DNA from: Algoriphagus locisalis
Lineage (GTDB): Bacteria; Bacteroidota; Bacteroidia; Cytophagales; Cyclobacteriaceae
Assembly: GCF_900116615.1 (NCBI RefSeq)
Contig: NZ_FPBF01000001.1
Span: 725,625-789,624 of the forward strand
Reading direction: 5' to 3'
Length of the DNA: 64,000 nt
Every line of letters starts with the position of its first letter. The stretch's first letter is position 1. The position numbers and the translations under genes were made by a program. This document shows, piece by piece, positions 15,073 to 25,731 of this stretch. The notes beneath the pieces were generated by a model. The model ran no database searches. It was not told the DNA's origin and saw only the letters and a program-made list of their open reading frames with translations.

Positions 15073-16860
15073 ATGCACGTTTACCTGAGCTTTTCTTTTC
15101 TGCTTTTTTTCTTTGGATATAATCATCAGGATGTTTTCAATTTTGGTGATTCCTTAGCTTTGGAGAGATCCCAGCTTTCTATCCTGGATTCTTCAAGGAT
15201 CGATCAAAGAAATAATCTGGTCAAACGAAGTCTCTTTTCTAGCCCTTCTGATTCTAGCTTGATGGCAATGGCACAGGAGACACTAGACTTTTCTCAATTT
15301 ATAAGCTATCAAAAAGGGGCTTTAATGGCCAATGAGTGCTTGGGTTTGATCTATCAATACAGTTTTTCTAATCCCTTCAGGGCGTTGGATTATTACTTTC
15401 AGGCGCTCTCTTTGGCAGAGCAAAATCCAACTTTAAATGACTATAAATGGGGGATACAGGGAAATATTGCGACTATTTATTATGAGCAAGAGGAGTATGA
15501 AAAGGCCTTGGATTTGTTTAGAGAGGTGGCGCTCAATAGTGAATCCTCGGCATTGACTGCCATTCTGAATATGGGGAATATTTTTGGGTCTATTCAGAAA
15601 AATGATTCGGCTATCTTCTATTTCAAAAAAGCTTTGAACTATAGTCAGATCCAGAATAATCCCGTTCAGCTGGCAAACCTTTACAGCAACCTCTCATTCA
15701 TTTATGTTCAGGCCGGTCAGGTGGATGAGGCTATGGCAGCCGCGGAAAAAAGCTTAGCTCTGGTAGATTCTCTAGAAATCGATTTTGTCAGACCAACTGC
15801 TTACGCCAACGCTGCGATGGCTTTTCTTGGCAAAGAAAAGCTGGAAAAAGCAGAAATGATGGCACTGGAATCCCTAAAGTACAGCGAAGAACAGGGGAAC
15901 CTTTTTGTCCAAAAATCGGCCTGGGGTACTTTGTCTGATATCTATACCGCACAAGGGAAATATAAAGAGAGTTTGGATGCATACCTTCAGTTTTCTCTTT
16001 TCAAAGACAGTCTCAACAACCAAAACCGTAGGGTTGAAATCAGCAGGAAACAGATGGCTTTTGATTTTGAGAAGGAGCGGACTCAGGCGAATGCTGAAAT
16101 CCTAAGGCAACAGTTAGTTAATCAATACCTATTGATTCTTGGGGTTTTATCAGTGGTGTTATTGTTGACCGGTATTTACTTTTACAAAAGGCGAAGGGAT
16201 GAACTGTCGGAGAAAAAGGATGCCGAGTTTAGAGCGCTGGTCTCTGAGACTGAATTAAAGGCACTACGCTCTCAAATGAACCCTCATTTTATCTTTAATT
16301 CTTTAAATTCAATCGGGGATTTTATTTTGAAAAACGATTCAGAAGCAGCTCAGGATTATCTTTCAAAATTCGGCAAATTAATGCGGATGGTACTTGAGAA
16401 TTCAGGTCAAAATGAGATTTCACTAGCGGAAGATTTAGCATTTTTGGAGATGTATCTTCAGATAGAAAGTAAAAGAAAGCCGGGCATGTTTTCTTATACC
16501 ATCCAAGTTCCTGACCATGTGGATACCGATGCTGTTTTGGTTCCTCCTATGCTTCTTCAGCCATTTATAGAGAACAGCATCTGGCATGCATTTACAGATC
16601 AAGGCAAAAAAGGAGAGCTAGTTATTAGCTTCAAAGTGAGCGAAGAAACGCTACTTTGCACAGTGGAGGATAATGGTGTAGGAAGAAAAAGTGAGCGCCC
16701 TTCCTTGGGTAAAAAATCAATGGGTGTAACCATCACCGAAAACAGGATAAAAATTCTCAATGAACGCGTAGGTTACCACGGAAAACTACAGATAATTGAT
16801 AAACCGATGAATTCAGGGACCAGAGTAGAAATCACACTTCCATTACAGCTAGCCTTTTGA
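15073..16860 (+). CDS. TPR-containing sensor histidine kinase (LytS/His_kinase family)
   Basis: 595 aa. Probable N-terminal signal/anchor (YLSFSFLLFFFG), TPR repeats over about residues 80-325 (for example NIATIYYEQEEYEKALDLF, LYSNLSFIYVQAGQVDEAMAAAEKSL), a membrane segment near 350-367 (YLLILGVLSVVLLLTGIYF), a short coiled coil, then a His_kinase domain with LRSQMNPHFIFNSLNSIG (phospho-acceptor H) and a HATPase part ending DNGVGRK. The periplasmic TPR sensor is a common Bacteroidota design. The signal is unknown. It is followed at once by its response regulator gene. Confidence 0.92.
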   Translation: MHVYLSFSFLLFFFGYNHQDVFNFGDSLALERSQLSILDSSRIDQRNNLVKRSLFSSPSDSSLMAMAQETLDFSQFISYQKGALMANECLGLIYQYSFSNPFRALDYYFQALSLAEQNPTLNDYKWGIQGNIATIYYEQEEYEKALDLFREVALNSESSALTAILNMGNIFGSIQKNDSAIFYFKKALNYSQIQNNPVQLANLYSNLSFIYVQAGQVDEAMAAAEKSLALVDSLEIDFVRPTAYANAAMAFLGKEKLEKAEMMALESLKYSEEQGNLFVQKSAWGTLSDIYTAQGKYKESLDAYLQFSLFKDSLNNQNRRVEISRKQMAFDFEKERTQANAEILRQQLVNQYLLILGVLSVVLLLTGIYFYKRRRDELSEKKDAEFRALVSETELKALRSQMNPHFIFNSLNSIGDFILKNDSEAAQDYLSKFGKLMRMVLENSGQNEISLAEDLAFLEMYLQIESKRKPGMFSYTIQVPDHVDTDAVLVPPMLLQPFIENSIWHAFTDQGKKGELVISFKVSEETLLCTVEDNGVGRKSERPSLGKKSMGVTITENRIKILNERVGYHGKLQIIDKPMNSGTRVEITLPLQLAF

Positions 16861-16862
16861 CT

Positions 16863-17612
16863 ATGGAAACCAAAGTAGCGATCGTAGAGGATGAGCAGCA
16901 CTGCACAGATAGGATTCTTGCCTTTCTGGAGCCATTTGGTGATAGAGTAAAAACCGTTACTTATAACTCAGTGGCAGGTGCACTTGCTGGGGTGGAAGTA
17001 GAGCGCCCTGATATTCTGTTTTTGGATGTGATGATCGGAGAACAGACTGGTTTTGATCTCTTGTCAAAAGTCACCTTCTCTGATTTTTGTTTGATTTTCA
17101 CTACTTCCTTCGAGCAATATGCGCTGGATGCATTCCGTTTTTCCGCGATAGATTTTTTGCTTAAACCTATAGACAGAGAGGACTTTACTAAGGCTATTCA
17201 CAAAGCTTTTGAAAAATTGGATCAGAAGCAGATGAAAGAAAGAATAGAAGTGTTGATGAGCCATCTATCCAAAGTGCCTAGTGCCCGAAAAATCAGTTTG
17301 CCATCCAAAGACGGGTTTGTCTTTCTGGAGATTCAGGATATTCTAAGATGTGAGGCAGATGTGAATTACACCCATTTATTTACGATAGATGGGCAAAAGC
17401 ATACCGTATCGCGTACGTTGAAATACTTTGAAGGATTGCTGGTGGACTTTGGTTTTTTCAGAATCCACAATTCCCACTTGATAAACATGCAATATGTGAA
17501 AGGTTACTCCAAAAGTGGATATCTGACTTTAGCCAATGATTTGAAGCTGGAAATCTCTGTGCGAAGAAAGGAAGCCTTTGCCAAAGCCTGCGAAGAGTTT
17601 CTTGAGAGGTAA
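16863..17612 (+). CDS. LytTR-family response regulator
   Basis: 249 aa from the ATG at 16863, two bases after the kinase stop; a TTG six bases earlier is possible but less likely. Receiver domain: VAIVEDEQHC acidic pair, ILFLDVMIGEQTG with the phospho-accepting D (D55 from this start), and FLLKPID with the conserved lysine. A LytTR DNA-binding domain forms the last 100 residues (ISLPSKDGFVFLEIQDILRCEAD, HTVSRTLKYFEGLL, FFRIHNSHLINMQYV). Partner of the kinase encoded upstream; the target genes are unknown. Confidence 0.94.
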   Translation: METKVAIVEDEQHCTDRILAFLEPFGDRVKTVTYNSVAGALAGVEVERPDILFLDVMIGEQTGFDLLSKVTFSDFCLIFTTSFEQYALDAFRFSAIDFLLKPIDREDFTKAIHKAFEKLDQKQMKERIEVLMSHLSKVPSARKISLPSKDGFVFLEIQDILRCEADVNYTHLFTIDGQKHTVSRTLKYFEGLLVDFGFFRIHNSHLINMQYVKGYSKSGYLTLANDLKLEISVRRKEAFAKACEEFLER

Positions 17613-17920
17613 TTTCAACTTACCGGCAAAAAGTGGCAGCATCTATTAGCTTTGAAATGAAGTTGAAAGTACTGCTTCACTGCGGATTCCAGATTTAGCG
17701 ATTGAGGTGATCCAGTATAAGAAATTGTTACTAATGCAGTGCTGGGTATGTTTTCCTATTGATTTATTTCCTTACTTACATTAATTATTTAGCTTTTTTA
17801 CAGCTAAAGTCCTGATTGAAAGTGAATCAGGCAAGCGGATCTTAGCTGAGGTTGAGTGGCCTCGAAGTGGATTTTTTACCAATTAATTGTTTTAATACGC
17901 ACATCATAAATCCTTTTGTC
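17613..17920. other. Gene-free stretch with a small hairpin
   Basis: About 300 bp without a credible gene. A TTTAGCT / AGCTAAA hairpin (17788-17808) with T's in the loop may end transcription of the two-component pair or lie in the leader of the following lipoprotein gene. An in-frame TTG at 17852 would add 23 residues to that protein, but it would bury the lipoprotein signal, so it is not used. Confidence 0.4.
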
Positions 17921-19489
17921 ATGAAATTTATTTCCTCCTGCCTTCTTACTGTTTTAGCATTGGTTTGTCTTTTTACTTCCTGCCAGGAAAAAACCAATGA
18001 TTCAACTGTTTCAGCTGAAAGTCCAGCATTTACCTATTCGTTGTCCATCGAAGCAGTAAATGATAATTATCTGGCTCCAGCATTACAGTCTTTTGCACAT
18101 GCCACCCACAACGATGAGTGGTTGTTATTTGCTGGAAGAACAAACGGGAGTGATACCTTGGGGGGACTACACAACTTGAACGCGGATTATTCATTGGAGT
18201 CTTTCCCTCCTAAATCATTTAATCCTTTTATTTATACGTTCAGTCCAACAACGGGGAACCAGTCTTTCCTTAATTATGGGGATATGTTGAGCACTATTCG
18301 CTCAATGGCAGCTGGAGGTAATGGTGAGTCGGAAGAAATTCGGAAGATTTGTGAAAAAGTGGGAGATCTTCTGACTACCCACAGTGCTATTTTCATGTGT
18401 ACAAATCCTCAAGTGGTGCAATCGGGGGATTATCTCTATCTAGTAGGAGGGTATGGACCGCCTGCTGGACAAACTCCAACAGCGAAAAACTACAGCACCT
18501 TTGATGAAATCGCCAAAATTAACGTTCCGCTTTTGATGAGAATTGTCAATGGAGAATGGAATCTTACAGTTCAGGAGTGGGGAGACCTGTTTCGCTTTGG
18601 TAACAATCCAACACTAAGGGCTACGGGTGGAGAATTGAAAAAGATAGATGACTTCTTCTATTTGGCAGCTGGACATAATTTTAATAATGACGAGCAGGTT
18701 TATTTGAACAGCGTTTATCAATTCAAATTTTCAGAAGATGTTAATTCACTGGTACTTAGTGCTACCGTGACAGATACTATTAGTGATATCACTCCTGCTG
18801 AATTGCTGAACAATCCGAAGAAAGCAGACAGCACTTCTGTTTTCAGAAGAAGAGATTTGCCCATTGTGCCTTCTCTTTATCTGGATACGCAAAACAAACT
18901 TGCACCTAACTTTGCGCTTTTCGGTGGAGTCTTCAAATACGGTGAGACATTGGCTGCCTGGAATGATGCCATTTACATTACTCCTGATGGGGCGGATAAA
19001 TATTTTATCGACGCTGGGCATGACCAAATGAATTGTAATATTTACTCATGTCCTGATTTTTCTATCTATGATTCTCAATCCATGGAGCTTCATACCTTTT
19101 TACCGGGAGGTATAGGAAATGGGAAAGCAGACAATGACTTATCTGGATTTACGAATACTTTAGGCTATTCCAAGTTTAATCTCACTACCAAAGTAAGTTC
19201 CTTTGATACCCTTACTAACTTTTTTCCATCGACCTATTTTTATGGAGCTGAAGCGGTTTTTATCCCAACCAGCAATGCCAACTATCTGTCCATTACTAAT
19301 GTCAAAACAGATGTAATCGATGCAGAAAGTACCTTTGAAAGCTCAGATCCGGTTCATATTGGCTATATCTATGGAGGAATCGAATCTTACGAAACATCTC
19401 CATCAACCTACGGCAGTGGTAAGTCTGGAGCCTCTAATAAAGTCTGGAAGGTCCTGGTTTCCCGAACTCAGGTTCCTGAAAAGAAATAG
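17921..19489 (+). CDS. Large lipoprotein, possibly beta-propeller, function unknown
   Basis: 522 aa from the ATG at 17921, chosen because it gives a clean lipoprotein signal (FISSCLLTVLALVCLFTSC, lipidated C21). Short glycine-rich strands recur (WLLFAGRTNG, YLVGGYGPPAG, FALFGGVFKYG, IGYIYGGIES), a spacing seen in Kelch-like propellers, but the match is loose. Transcribed alone, downstream of the two-component genes. No family is recognised with confidence. Confidence 0.65.
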   Translation: MKFISSCLLTVLALVCLFTSCQEKTNDSTVSAESPAFTYSLSIEAVNDNYLAPALQSFAHATHNDEWLLFAGRTNGSDTLGGLHNLNADYSLESFPPKSFNPFIYTFSPTTGNQSFLNYGDMLSTIRSMAAGGNGESEEIRKICEKVGDLLTTHSAIFMCTNPQVVQSGDYLYLVGGYGPPAGQTPTAKNYSTFDEIAKINVPLLMRIVNGEWNLTVQEWGDLFRFGNNPTLRATGGELKKIDDFFYLAAGHNFNNDEQVYLNSVYQFKFSEDVNSLVLSATVTDTISDITPAELLNNPKKADSTSVFRRRDLPIVPSLYLDTQNKLAPNFALFGGVFKYGETLAAWNDAIYITPDGADKYFIDAGHDQMNCNIYSCPDFSIYDSQSMELHTFLPGGIGNGKADNDLSGFTNTLGYSKFNLTTKVSSFDTLTNFFPSTYFYGAEAVFIPTSNANYLSITNVKTDVIDAESTFESSDPVHIGYIYGGIESYETSPSTYGSGKSGASNKVWKVLVSRTQVPEKK

Positions 19490-19529
19490 GAGGCCTTTTG
19501 AGTGTAATCGCTTAGACGACTTCTATTTG

Positions 19530-21827
19530 CTATCCCTTTAGCAAAGCCGTCACCAGTTCTACGGTTAAAGGTTTCTTGTTGGCTTTTGCCCGGAGGGTTT
19601 CAAAAGAGTACCTAAAATCGCACCCTTCCTTGTAGGCGCTGCATCCATAGGCAGTTTTACCGCGTATTATTGTTCCTTCTTTGCATATGGGACAGGGAAT
19701 GACCGGTGGTGCCTTTGTAGAAGTAGATGAATTGGCTGTTTTCTTTTCTTCCAAAACGAGCTGAAAACTATCATCGAAACGTATTGAACCCTGTTTAATT
19801 CCTGCTTCCGTTTTAAATCCTTTTAAGTTGACTGTAGATCCTTTCTGGAGCAAGCGCAGGTACTGATTCTCTGAGATATTTTTTCCTTCGAAGGAAAAAG
19901 GAAGTAAGAAGTCGCATCCACTTTTGTAAGCGCTGCAACCGTAGCTAGCTTTACCTTTTAGCAGAGCTCCTTTCTTGCATTTTGGGCAAGCAAAACCAAC
20001 TAACTTTGCTTCGGTGGTAGGTTGTTCTTTTTCAGGTACTTTGGCTTCAATGCTCTGAGAGATTCTAGCATGATTTTGCTCCGTTATTACTTCGTGAACC
20101 AAATGCCTCACCATATTCTTCATGTTGTTCACAAAAGAACCGGCGTGAAAATTCCCTTTTTCTATCTCTTTCAATTGTTTTTCCCACTGACCTGTCAGCT
20201 CTGCAGAGGTCAGCAGGTCATTCTTGATGATATCGATTAATTGTACTCCTGTCTCGGTTGGCAAAATCTGCTTTTTATTCCGTTCGATGTATTGCCGCCT
20301 GAAAAGTGTTTCAATAATATTCGCACGGGTAGAAGGTCGGCCAATGCCATTCTCTTTCATTAGCTCCCGCAACTCTTCATCGTCCACTTGTTTACCCGCA
20401 GTCTCCATGCCTCTCAGCAAAGTAGCTTCGGTGTAATGTTTAGGTGCTTTGGTTTCTTTCTCCAGAAAAGAAGGTTCATGAGGGCCTTTTTCTCCTTTTT
20501 TAAAGATCGGGAGCTCATCTTTCTCTTTTTTGTTTTTTCCGTCAGCAGTTTCAAAAACAATCCGCCAGCCTTTTTCCAAAATGACTTTTCCGGTTGTTTT
20601 AAACGGGACGGTATCTACTTTTCCTAAAACGGTCGTATTGTCCACCACACAATCCTCATAAAATACTGCAATGAACCGCCTTGCAATAATGTCATATACT
20701 TTTAGGTGGTTTCCATGCAAACTAGCTTGCACTCCAGTAGGAATGATGGCATGGTGATCGGTTACTTTTTTATCATTGAATACCTTTGGAGATTTTTTTA
20801 GTTTTTTACCCAAAATGGATTGAGTCAACACTTTGTAATTCGTCAATTTCTCCAATATTCCAGGTGCTTTGGGGTAAATGTCATTCGGTAAAAAAGTTGT
20901 ATCCACTCTAGGGTAAGTGATTACTTTTTGTTCGTATAGTTGCTGTGCTATTTTTAGTGTTTCATCAGCAGAAAGTCCCAGTTTAGTATTGCAATACACC
21001 TGTAGCCCGGTAAGGTCAAAAAGCTTGGGAGCATATTCCCTTCCTTTTTTCTTCTCAATGGATACCACTTCAAAGTCATGTTCTTTTACAGTTTTGGCGA
21101 AAACTTCCCCATCTTCTTTCTTTAAAAACTTCCCTTCTTCACAATTAAATGTGGTCTCTCGATAGACCGTCTGTAATTCCCAATACGGTTGTGGCTGAAA
21201 ATTTTGAATTTCTTTAAAGCGATTGACAATCATCGCCAAAGTAGGTGTTTGGACTCTACCGATGGACAGGACTTGTTTGTAACCCCCATGCTTCACGGTA
21301 TATAAGCGCGTGGCGTTTATTCCTAGCAACCAGTCACCTATAGCCCTGGAATATCCCGCATAATACAGATTATCGTATTTAGCGGAAGGTTGCAGTTTCT
21401 CAAAACCTTCTTTGATCGCCTCTGTAGTCAGCGAGGATATCCATAAGCGTTTGACTTCCCCTTTATAAGCTGCCTGCTCTATTACCCATCGTTGGATCAG
21501 TTCTCCCTCTTGGCCTGCATCACCACAATTAATGACCAGCGTGGCTGTTTCAAATAGCTTTTTTACGATCTCGAATTGCTTCTTGATCCCAGGATTATTT
21601 ACGACTTTGGTCTTGAACTTTTCGGGAAGCATAGGAAGGTGGCTAAGGCTCCAACTCTTCCAGTGGGGTTCGTAATCGTTTGGCTCCAATAAGGTACAAA
21701 AGTGTCCAAAAGTATAGGTTACACAATATCCATTTCCTTCATAGTAACCATCATGCCTGGAATTGGCTCCAAGAACAGAGGCAATTTCCCGGGCGACACT
21801 TGGTTTTTCGGCAATACAAACTATCAT
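19530..21827 (-). CDS. topB: DNA topoisomerase III (type IA)
   Basis: 765 aa from the ATG at 21827 (MIVCIAEKPSVAREIASVLG); a longer frame starting at 21854 adds nine residues not seen in the family. Toprim domain at the N-terminus with EKPSVA and NCGDAGQEGELIQR; the active-site tyrosine is in VITYPRVDT. Two C-terminal zinc ribbons follow: CPKCKKGALLKGKASYGCSAYKSGC and a near-copy CPICKEGTIIRGKTAYGC, both with four cysteines. It removes negative supercoils and resolves recombination intermediates. Such TopB genes can be chromosomal or mobile; the neighbours here look chromosomal. Confidence 0.93.
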   Translation of the reverse strand: MIVCIAEKPSVAREIASVLGANSRHDGYYEGNGYCVTYTFGHFCTLLEPNDYEPHWKSWSLSHLPMLPEKFKTKVVNNPGIKKQFEIVKKLFETATLVINCGDAGQEGELIQRWVIEQAAYKGEVKRLWISSLTTEAIKEGFEKLQPSAKYDNLYYAGYSRAIGDWLLGINATRLYTVKHGGYKQVLSIGRVQTPTLAMIVNRFKEIQNFQPQPYWELQTVYRETTFNCEEGKFLKKEDGEVFAKTVKEHDFEVVSIEKKKGREYAPKLFDLTGLQVYCNTKLGLSADETLKIAQQLYEQKVITYPRVDTTFLPNDIYPKAPGILEKLTNYKVLTQSILGKKLKKSPKVFNDKKVTDHHAIIPTGVQASLHGNHLKVYDIIARRFIAVFYEDCVVDNTTVLGKVDTVPFKTTGKVILEKGWRIVFETADGKNKKEKDELPIFKKGEKGPHEPSFLEKETKAPKHYTEATLLRGMETAGKQVDDEELRELMKENGIGRPSTRANIIETLFRRQYIERNKKQILPTETGVQLIDIIKNDLLTSAELTGQWEKQLKEIEKGNFHAGSFVNNMKNMVRHLVHEVITEQNHARISQSIEAKVPEKEQPTTEAKLVGFACPKCKKGALLKGKASYGCSAYKSGCDFLLPFSFEGKNISENQYLRLLQKGSTVNLKGFKTEAGIKQGSIRFDDSFQLVLEEKKTANSSTSTKAPPVIPCPICKEGTIIRGKTAYGCSAYKEGCDFRYSFETLRAKANKKPLTVELVTALLKG

Positions 21828-22042
21828 CTGTGGCAAAAATAGATAAAATAGCATAAGCTCTATGCCGGATATACTGTAAAGAGTTTTCCTAAAGGATATT
21901 TACGCTCTGGATCAATTTAAGGGATTGTCTGAATTGATTTGGCTACTCTTCTCTCACCAGTTTTAAGTCGGGAGACCGCTGGTAAAAAGAGCAGCTATTT
22001 TTCGAAGTTTTTTTGCCTAGTTTTGGAAAAATCCCCATCAGA

Positions 22043-23338
22043 ATGAAAAAAATAGCGTTTTCGTTTTTCTTAATTTCTGCAGTGATCCAACTTGGATTTG
22101 CTCAACAAAAACTGATTCAAGCCTCTCCAGCTGCACTAGGATTTGATGAAGAATTTATCAACCATAAAGTGGATTCTATTATGGAAATGGGCATAGACAG
22201 CATGGCCTTTTCAGGGGCACAAGTTTTGGTAGCAAAGAACGATACGGTAATTTTTCACAAAGCCTATGGTTTTCATACGTATGATAAGATGCAAGCGGTA
22301 GCATTGAATGACTTGTATGATCTAGCTTCAGTGACCAAAATTGCCGGACCTTTACCAGCTTTGATGAAGTTGGTGGATAAGGGGAAGATTGATCTGGATG
22401 AACCATTTAGTACTTATTGGAAGCCTTGGAGAAACAGAAAAGATAAAAAAGACCTTACGCTTCGGGAGATTTTGGCACATCAGGCCGGTTTGGTTCCTTA
22501 CATCGTATTTTTGGAAAAAGTGGTTAAGAAAAATGGCAAGGTCAAAAAGAGATTTGTACATCCTTTACCAGATAAACGATTTCAAGGGCAGGTATATGAT
22601 GGGATTTATATCAACAATCGTTTTGAGCGGAAAATGAACCGAATTATTAACCGATCCGATGTTTCGGAAGAAAAGAAATACCTGTATTCGGGACTCACTT
22701 TTCTGATTTTCCCTAGTTTAATCGAACAATTGACAGGCACAGACTATCAAAGCTATTTGGAAATGAATTTCTACCAGCCAATAGGTAGTAATACGATGGG
22801 ATATCTGCCTAAAGGGAAAAATTATGCTAACAACATTGTTCCCACGGAAGTAGATTCTCTATTTCGAAAAGCTCTCGTAAGCGGATGGGTACACGACGAA
22901 AATGCGGCACTAAAAGGAGGTGTTTCTGGGAATGCAGGCTTGTTTGCAACGGCAGATGACCTGGCCAAATTGATGCTCTTTTATCAAAATTATGGCAAGG
23001 TGGGTGGTCAGCAGCTTATTTCTTCAGAAACCGTAAGGGAATTTACGGAGGTACAATTTCGGGAAAACGACAATCGCCGTGGTCTGGGTTTTGACAAACC
23101 ACTCTTGAACAATTCAGAGCTTTCTTTGGCGGATTCTTATCCTTCTCCTTTGGTAAGTCCTGAAAGTTTTGGACACTCCGGTTTTACGGGGACATTTGTT
23201 TGGGCAGATCCTGAAAATAAGCTCACATATGTATTTTTATCCAATAGGGTATATCCATCTAGAGCGCAACAAAAGTTGTATAGTTTGGGTATTCGGGAAG
23301 CTTTGCAACATGTTTTTTATCAGGCAGAAGGCAAGTAG
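22043..23338 (+). CDS. Serine hydrolase of the beta-lactamase / class C penicillin-binding family
   Basis: 431 aa from the ATG at 22043, which gives a signal peptide (KIAFSFFLISAVIQLGFAQ); a frame opening at 22013 would mask it. Active-site blocks: SVTK (S96, K99 in LYDLASVTKIAG), YSG in LYSGLTFLIFPSL, and HSG in FGHSGFTGTFVW near the end. The family includes D-Ala-D-Ala peptidases, esterases and beta-lactamases; substrate cannot be told from sequence. It probably acts in the periplasm. Convergent with the esterase gene, with a terminator between. Confidence 0.87.
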   Translation: MKKIAFSFFLISAVIQLGFAQQKLIQASPAALGFDEEFINHKVDSIMEMGIDSMAFSGAQVLVAKNDTVIFHKAYGFHTYDKMQAVALNDLYDLASVTKIAGPLPALMKLVDKGKIDLDEPFSTYWKPWRNRKDKKDLTLREILAHQAGLVPYIVFLEKVVKKNGKVKKRFVHPLPDKRFQGQVYDGIYINNRFERKMNRIINRSDVSEEKKYLYSGLTFLIFPSLIEQLTGTDYQSYLEMNFYQPIGSNTMGYLPKGKNYANNIVPTEVDSLFRKALVSGWVHDENAALKGGVSGNAGLFATADDLAKLMLFYQNYGKVGGQQLISSETVREFTEVQFRENDNRRGLGFDKPLLNNSELSLADSYPSPLVSPESFGHSGFTGTFVWADPENKLTYVFLSNRVYPSRAQQKLYSLGIREALQHVFYQAEGK

Positions 23339-23420
23339 ATTCCGAAGGGCTGGTAAGTTCAAGGTTTTGAAAATTCCTCAAGTTCATGATTCTACAATAC
23401 AAATCTCGAATAAAAGAAAA

Positions 23421-23455
23421 GCCTCCAAAACTTACATTACGCATGTTTTGGAGGC
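23421..23455. terminator. Intrinsic terminator between convergent genes
   Basis: Perfect 11-bp stem GCCTCCAAAAC / GTTTTGGAGGC with a 13-base loop. T-rich on the minus-strand side (TTTTCTTTTA) and TACTTTG on the plus side. It lies between the serine hydrolase (+) and the esterase (-), so it can end both transcripts. Confidence 0.8.
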
Positions 23456-23492
23456 TACTTTGTCGAAGTTCTTGATGAAAAACCTCTTCGGT

Positions 23493-25328
23493 TTAATCCA
23501 TGTTTTTCTTGTCCACAACCCAACCTTCTGATTTAGCCAATCCTTGAGAATTTCCTGTAAAAAGCTTTCCTGCTTCCTGATCTCCTTTCAATTGCCACTG
23601 ATACCAGTTAAGGGCAACGCGTGCGAATTCTCCGCCATGTGGCTGTCCATAGGTGCCTCCATGTCCCACATCTAGATTGGCGACAAATACAGGAATATGA
23701 TTAATGCGATTGAAATCATCCATACCATTTCCATAGGCAATGTCTGATTCTCCACCTAGCAAATAGAGGGTAGGTACTTTGATTCTTTGTAGTTGCTCCT
23801 TGTTGACTTGCGGCATTCCAGACATGCCGGCACCTGGATTGCCTAAAACACCACTATTGAATACGCCAACTGTGGTGATTCTCGGATCATCAGCAACTTC
23901 AATAGTCTGCAGGCCCCCGCAGGACATTCCACTCACAGCAATATTGGCGGTATCGATCTTTTGGTAATAAGGGCTGCTGGGATCATTATTTTGTGCAATG
24001 GCCCAGTCTATGGCATCCAAAAGTTTATGTGACTTAGAGCGAACATCGGTTTGTTTGGGCATGGTACCGATCGCCACAACTAGAAAACCATGGGAAGCTA
24101 TTTCATTCAGGAAGTTGACATGCTCAAAGGGAGAATCGAAGCAAGCACCATTGCCCCAGGCGATCAGAGGTAGCTTTTGAGCTCCTCCAAAATCTTCGAT
24201 GTTTTGTGGTCTAAAGATCGTGTGTGTCGGTAAACTACGCTCGGAAGTCATGACGGCAGGATACTGGCCCGTACCACCATTTTCAATAATTTCACTTACT
24301 GTACTGCTCTGAAAAACAAGATGTTCCGAAAAGAAAGGCAAAGCTTTGGTTTCTATGCGTTCTGCTATACGGTTGAGATGGTCACCTTCATAGCTTTCAT
24401 AGAGGTGTTCGATTTGATAGGAGTCCAAAACCTCGTGCAATTTTTTGGTTGCAGCACTAATGCCTCGATCCTCTGTGCCTGCATCCATTCCTATGGCTTT
24501 TAACCTTTTTAGGTTGGGAATGTATTGATCGATAGTAGTGAGCGTTCGGCTTGCGATGATCTTATTGATAACATCCTGTCTGGGCGAGCCGTCTTTTGCA
24601 GGAAGATCTAGATAGAAGGGAGGGTTTTGGGGATTGGGAGCAAAAGCAGCCGAAGTAGCTAATGCCGCAATCTCGCCAAATGATGCATCCTGCAGTTGAT
24701 CTGGAGTGATTTTCTCCAGTTTGGAAATCATCTCAGGGTTTGTCGATGCCCCTCCGTCCATACAACAGGGGCTTAGCGCGTAGATGACTGAGTAAACATC
24801 AGGATATTTCATCCCTAGACGAAGTGTGCCATAGCCGCCCATTGAATGCCCGGCAAGTCCTCTGCTGGCTTTGTTAGGCAGTGTTCTGTAGTTAGCGTCT
24901 ATATAGCTCACTAGCTCTTTGGTGACAAAAGTTTCCCAGTCGCCTATCGTTGCGGAACTTGCATACATGCTTCCTTTAAACTTGTTAAAAGCATTGGGCA
25001 TGACCACGATCATCTCTTTTGAACTTCCCGCTGAAAGGGACTTCTCGATCACGTTTTGCAGGTTGATCCAATGATCTTCCCATCCAAACCACTGGGAATC
25101 CGTGTCGGTAAAACCATGAAGCATATAGAGTACAGGGAAGTTTTTGTCAGGATCAGTTTGATAAGAAGGTGGGAGATAGACCGTCACGTCACGGTCTGCA
25201 GGGTCTCCAACTAGATTGCCCTCCAATGCTTTGCTGCGAATTTTGATTCGTTCTTTGGATCCTTGTTGAGCCTGTGCGACAGTCAGGCCAAGGCATAGGA
25301 GTAGGGTAATAAGAAAAGTTTTTTGCAT
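23493..25328 (-). CDS. Two-domain secreted esterase (esterase D-like plus alpha/beta hydrolase)
   Basis: 611 aa, signal peptide [21 protein letters not shown]-terminal half (about 28-285) is a putative-esterase (esterase D / feruloyl-esterase-like) domain with [17 protein letters not shown] and the nucleophile GHSMGGYG. The C-terminal half (about 330-590) is a second alpha/beta hydrolase-like unit with [13 protein letters not shown], a nucleophile-like GMSCGG and a C-terminal [16 protein letters not shown] histidine region. Both serine blocks are kept. The two halves are usually separate genes. Likely to cleave esters on plant or environmental polymers; no substrate can be named. Confidence 0.82.
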   Translation of the reverse strand: MQKTFLITLLLCLGLTVAQAQQGSKERIKIRSKALEGNLVGDPADRDVTVYLPPSYQTDPDKNFPVLYMLHGFTDTDSQWFGWEDHWINLQNVIEKSLSAGSSKEMIVVMPNAFNKFKGSMYASSATIGDWETFVTKELVSYIDANYRTLPNKASRGLAGHSMGGYGTLRLGMKYPDVYSVIYALSPCCMDGGASTNPEMISKLEKITPDQLQDASFGEIAALATSAAFAPNPQNPPFYLDLPAKDGSPRQDVINKIIASRTLTTIDQYIPNLKRLKAIGMDAGTEDRGISAATKKLHEVLDSYQIEHLYESYEGDHLNRIAERIETKALPFFSEHLVFQSSTVSEIIENGGTGQYPAVMTSERSLPTHTIFRPQNIEDFGGAQKLPLIAWGNGACFDSPFEHVNFLNEIASHGFLVVAIGTMPKQTDVRSKSHKLLDAIDWAIAQNNDPSSPYYQKIDTANIAVSGMSCGGLQTIEVADDPRITTVGVFNSGVLGNPGAGMSGMPQVNKEQLQRIKVPTLYLLGGESDIAYGNGMDDFNRINHIPVFVANLDVGHGGTYGQPHGGEFARVALNWYQWQLKGDQEAGKLFTGNSQGLAKSEGWVVDKKNMD

Positions 25329-25591
25329 AGGTTAATGGGTTTAGGTCTTTGGTAAAAATAGGTCAAACTTAGAAGTTGTACAACCGCATTGGCAATGATT
25401 GAAATTTACAGAGAGGCAATGGAGATTTCCTGAAGAAGATATCAGCCAATTGGCAGGGAAATGGGTTATCTCTGCGAATTGACAGTTCTATGGTTAGTAC
25501 TTGACTGTTTACCCTAGTTATACTTTGATCGTAGGAGAGCTGGTTTCCTTTGAGTTAGGAGATGTTAGGAGGAGGGTGGATAATTACGGGA

Positions 25592-25638
25592 TTACTTTCC
25601 GATGCAGAAAGTGCAGCTATTTGTTTGTCAGTATGTTA
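25592..25638 (-). other. Candidate att site (mnmE 3' end remnant), left
   Basis: On the minus strand 25592-25609 reads TTC TGC ATC GGA AAG TAA, encoding FCIGK-stop, the invariant C-terminus of the tRNA-modifying GTPase MnmE. The 3' end of mnmE (trmE) is a documented integration target, for example of Salmonella genomic island 1. The plus-strand bases that follow (AGTG..CTATTTGTT..TCAGT) also match the site at 42958. The rest of mnmE is absent here. Confidence 0.5.
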
Positions 25639-25713
25639 ACATGATTTCGGTACAAATACGGTACAAAAATTCCATTTGATTTCATTTTATAGGCTTATTT
25701 CAACAAAAAATAG

Positions 25714-25731
25714 AACCTTTCAAGGAAGGTT
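25714..25731 (-). terminator. Probable terminator after higA
   Basis: AACCTT / AAGGTT stem with a 6-base loop, followed on the minus strand by CTATTTTTTG. Lies 22 bp beyond the HigA stop codon. Confidence 0.5.
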
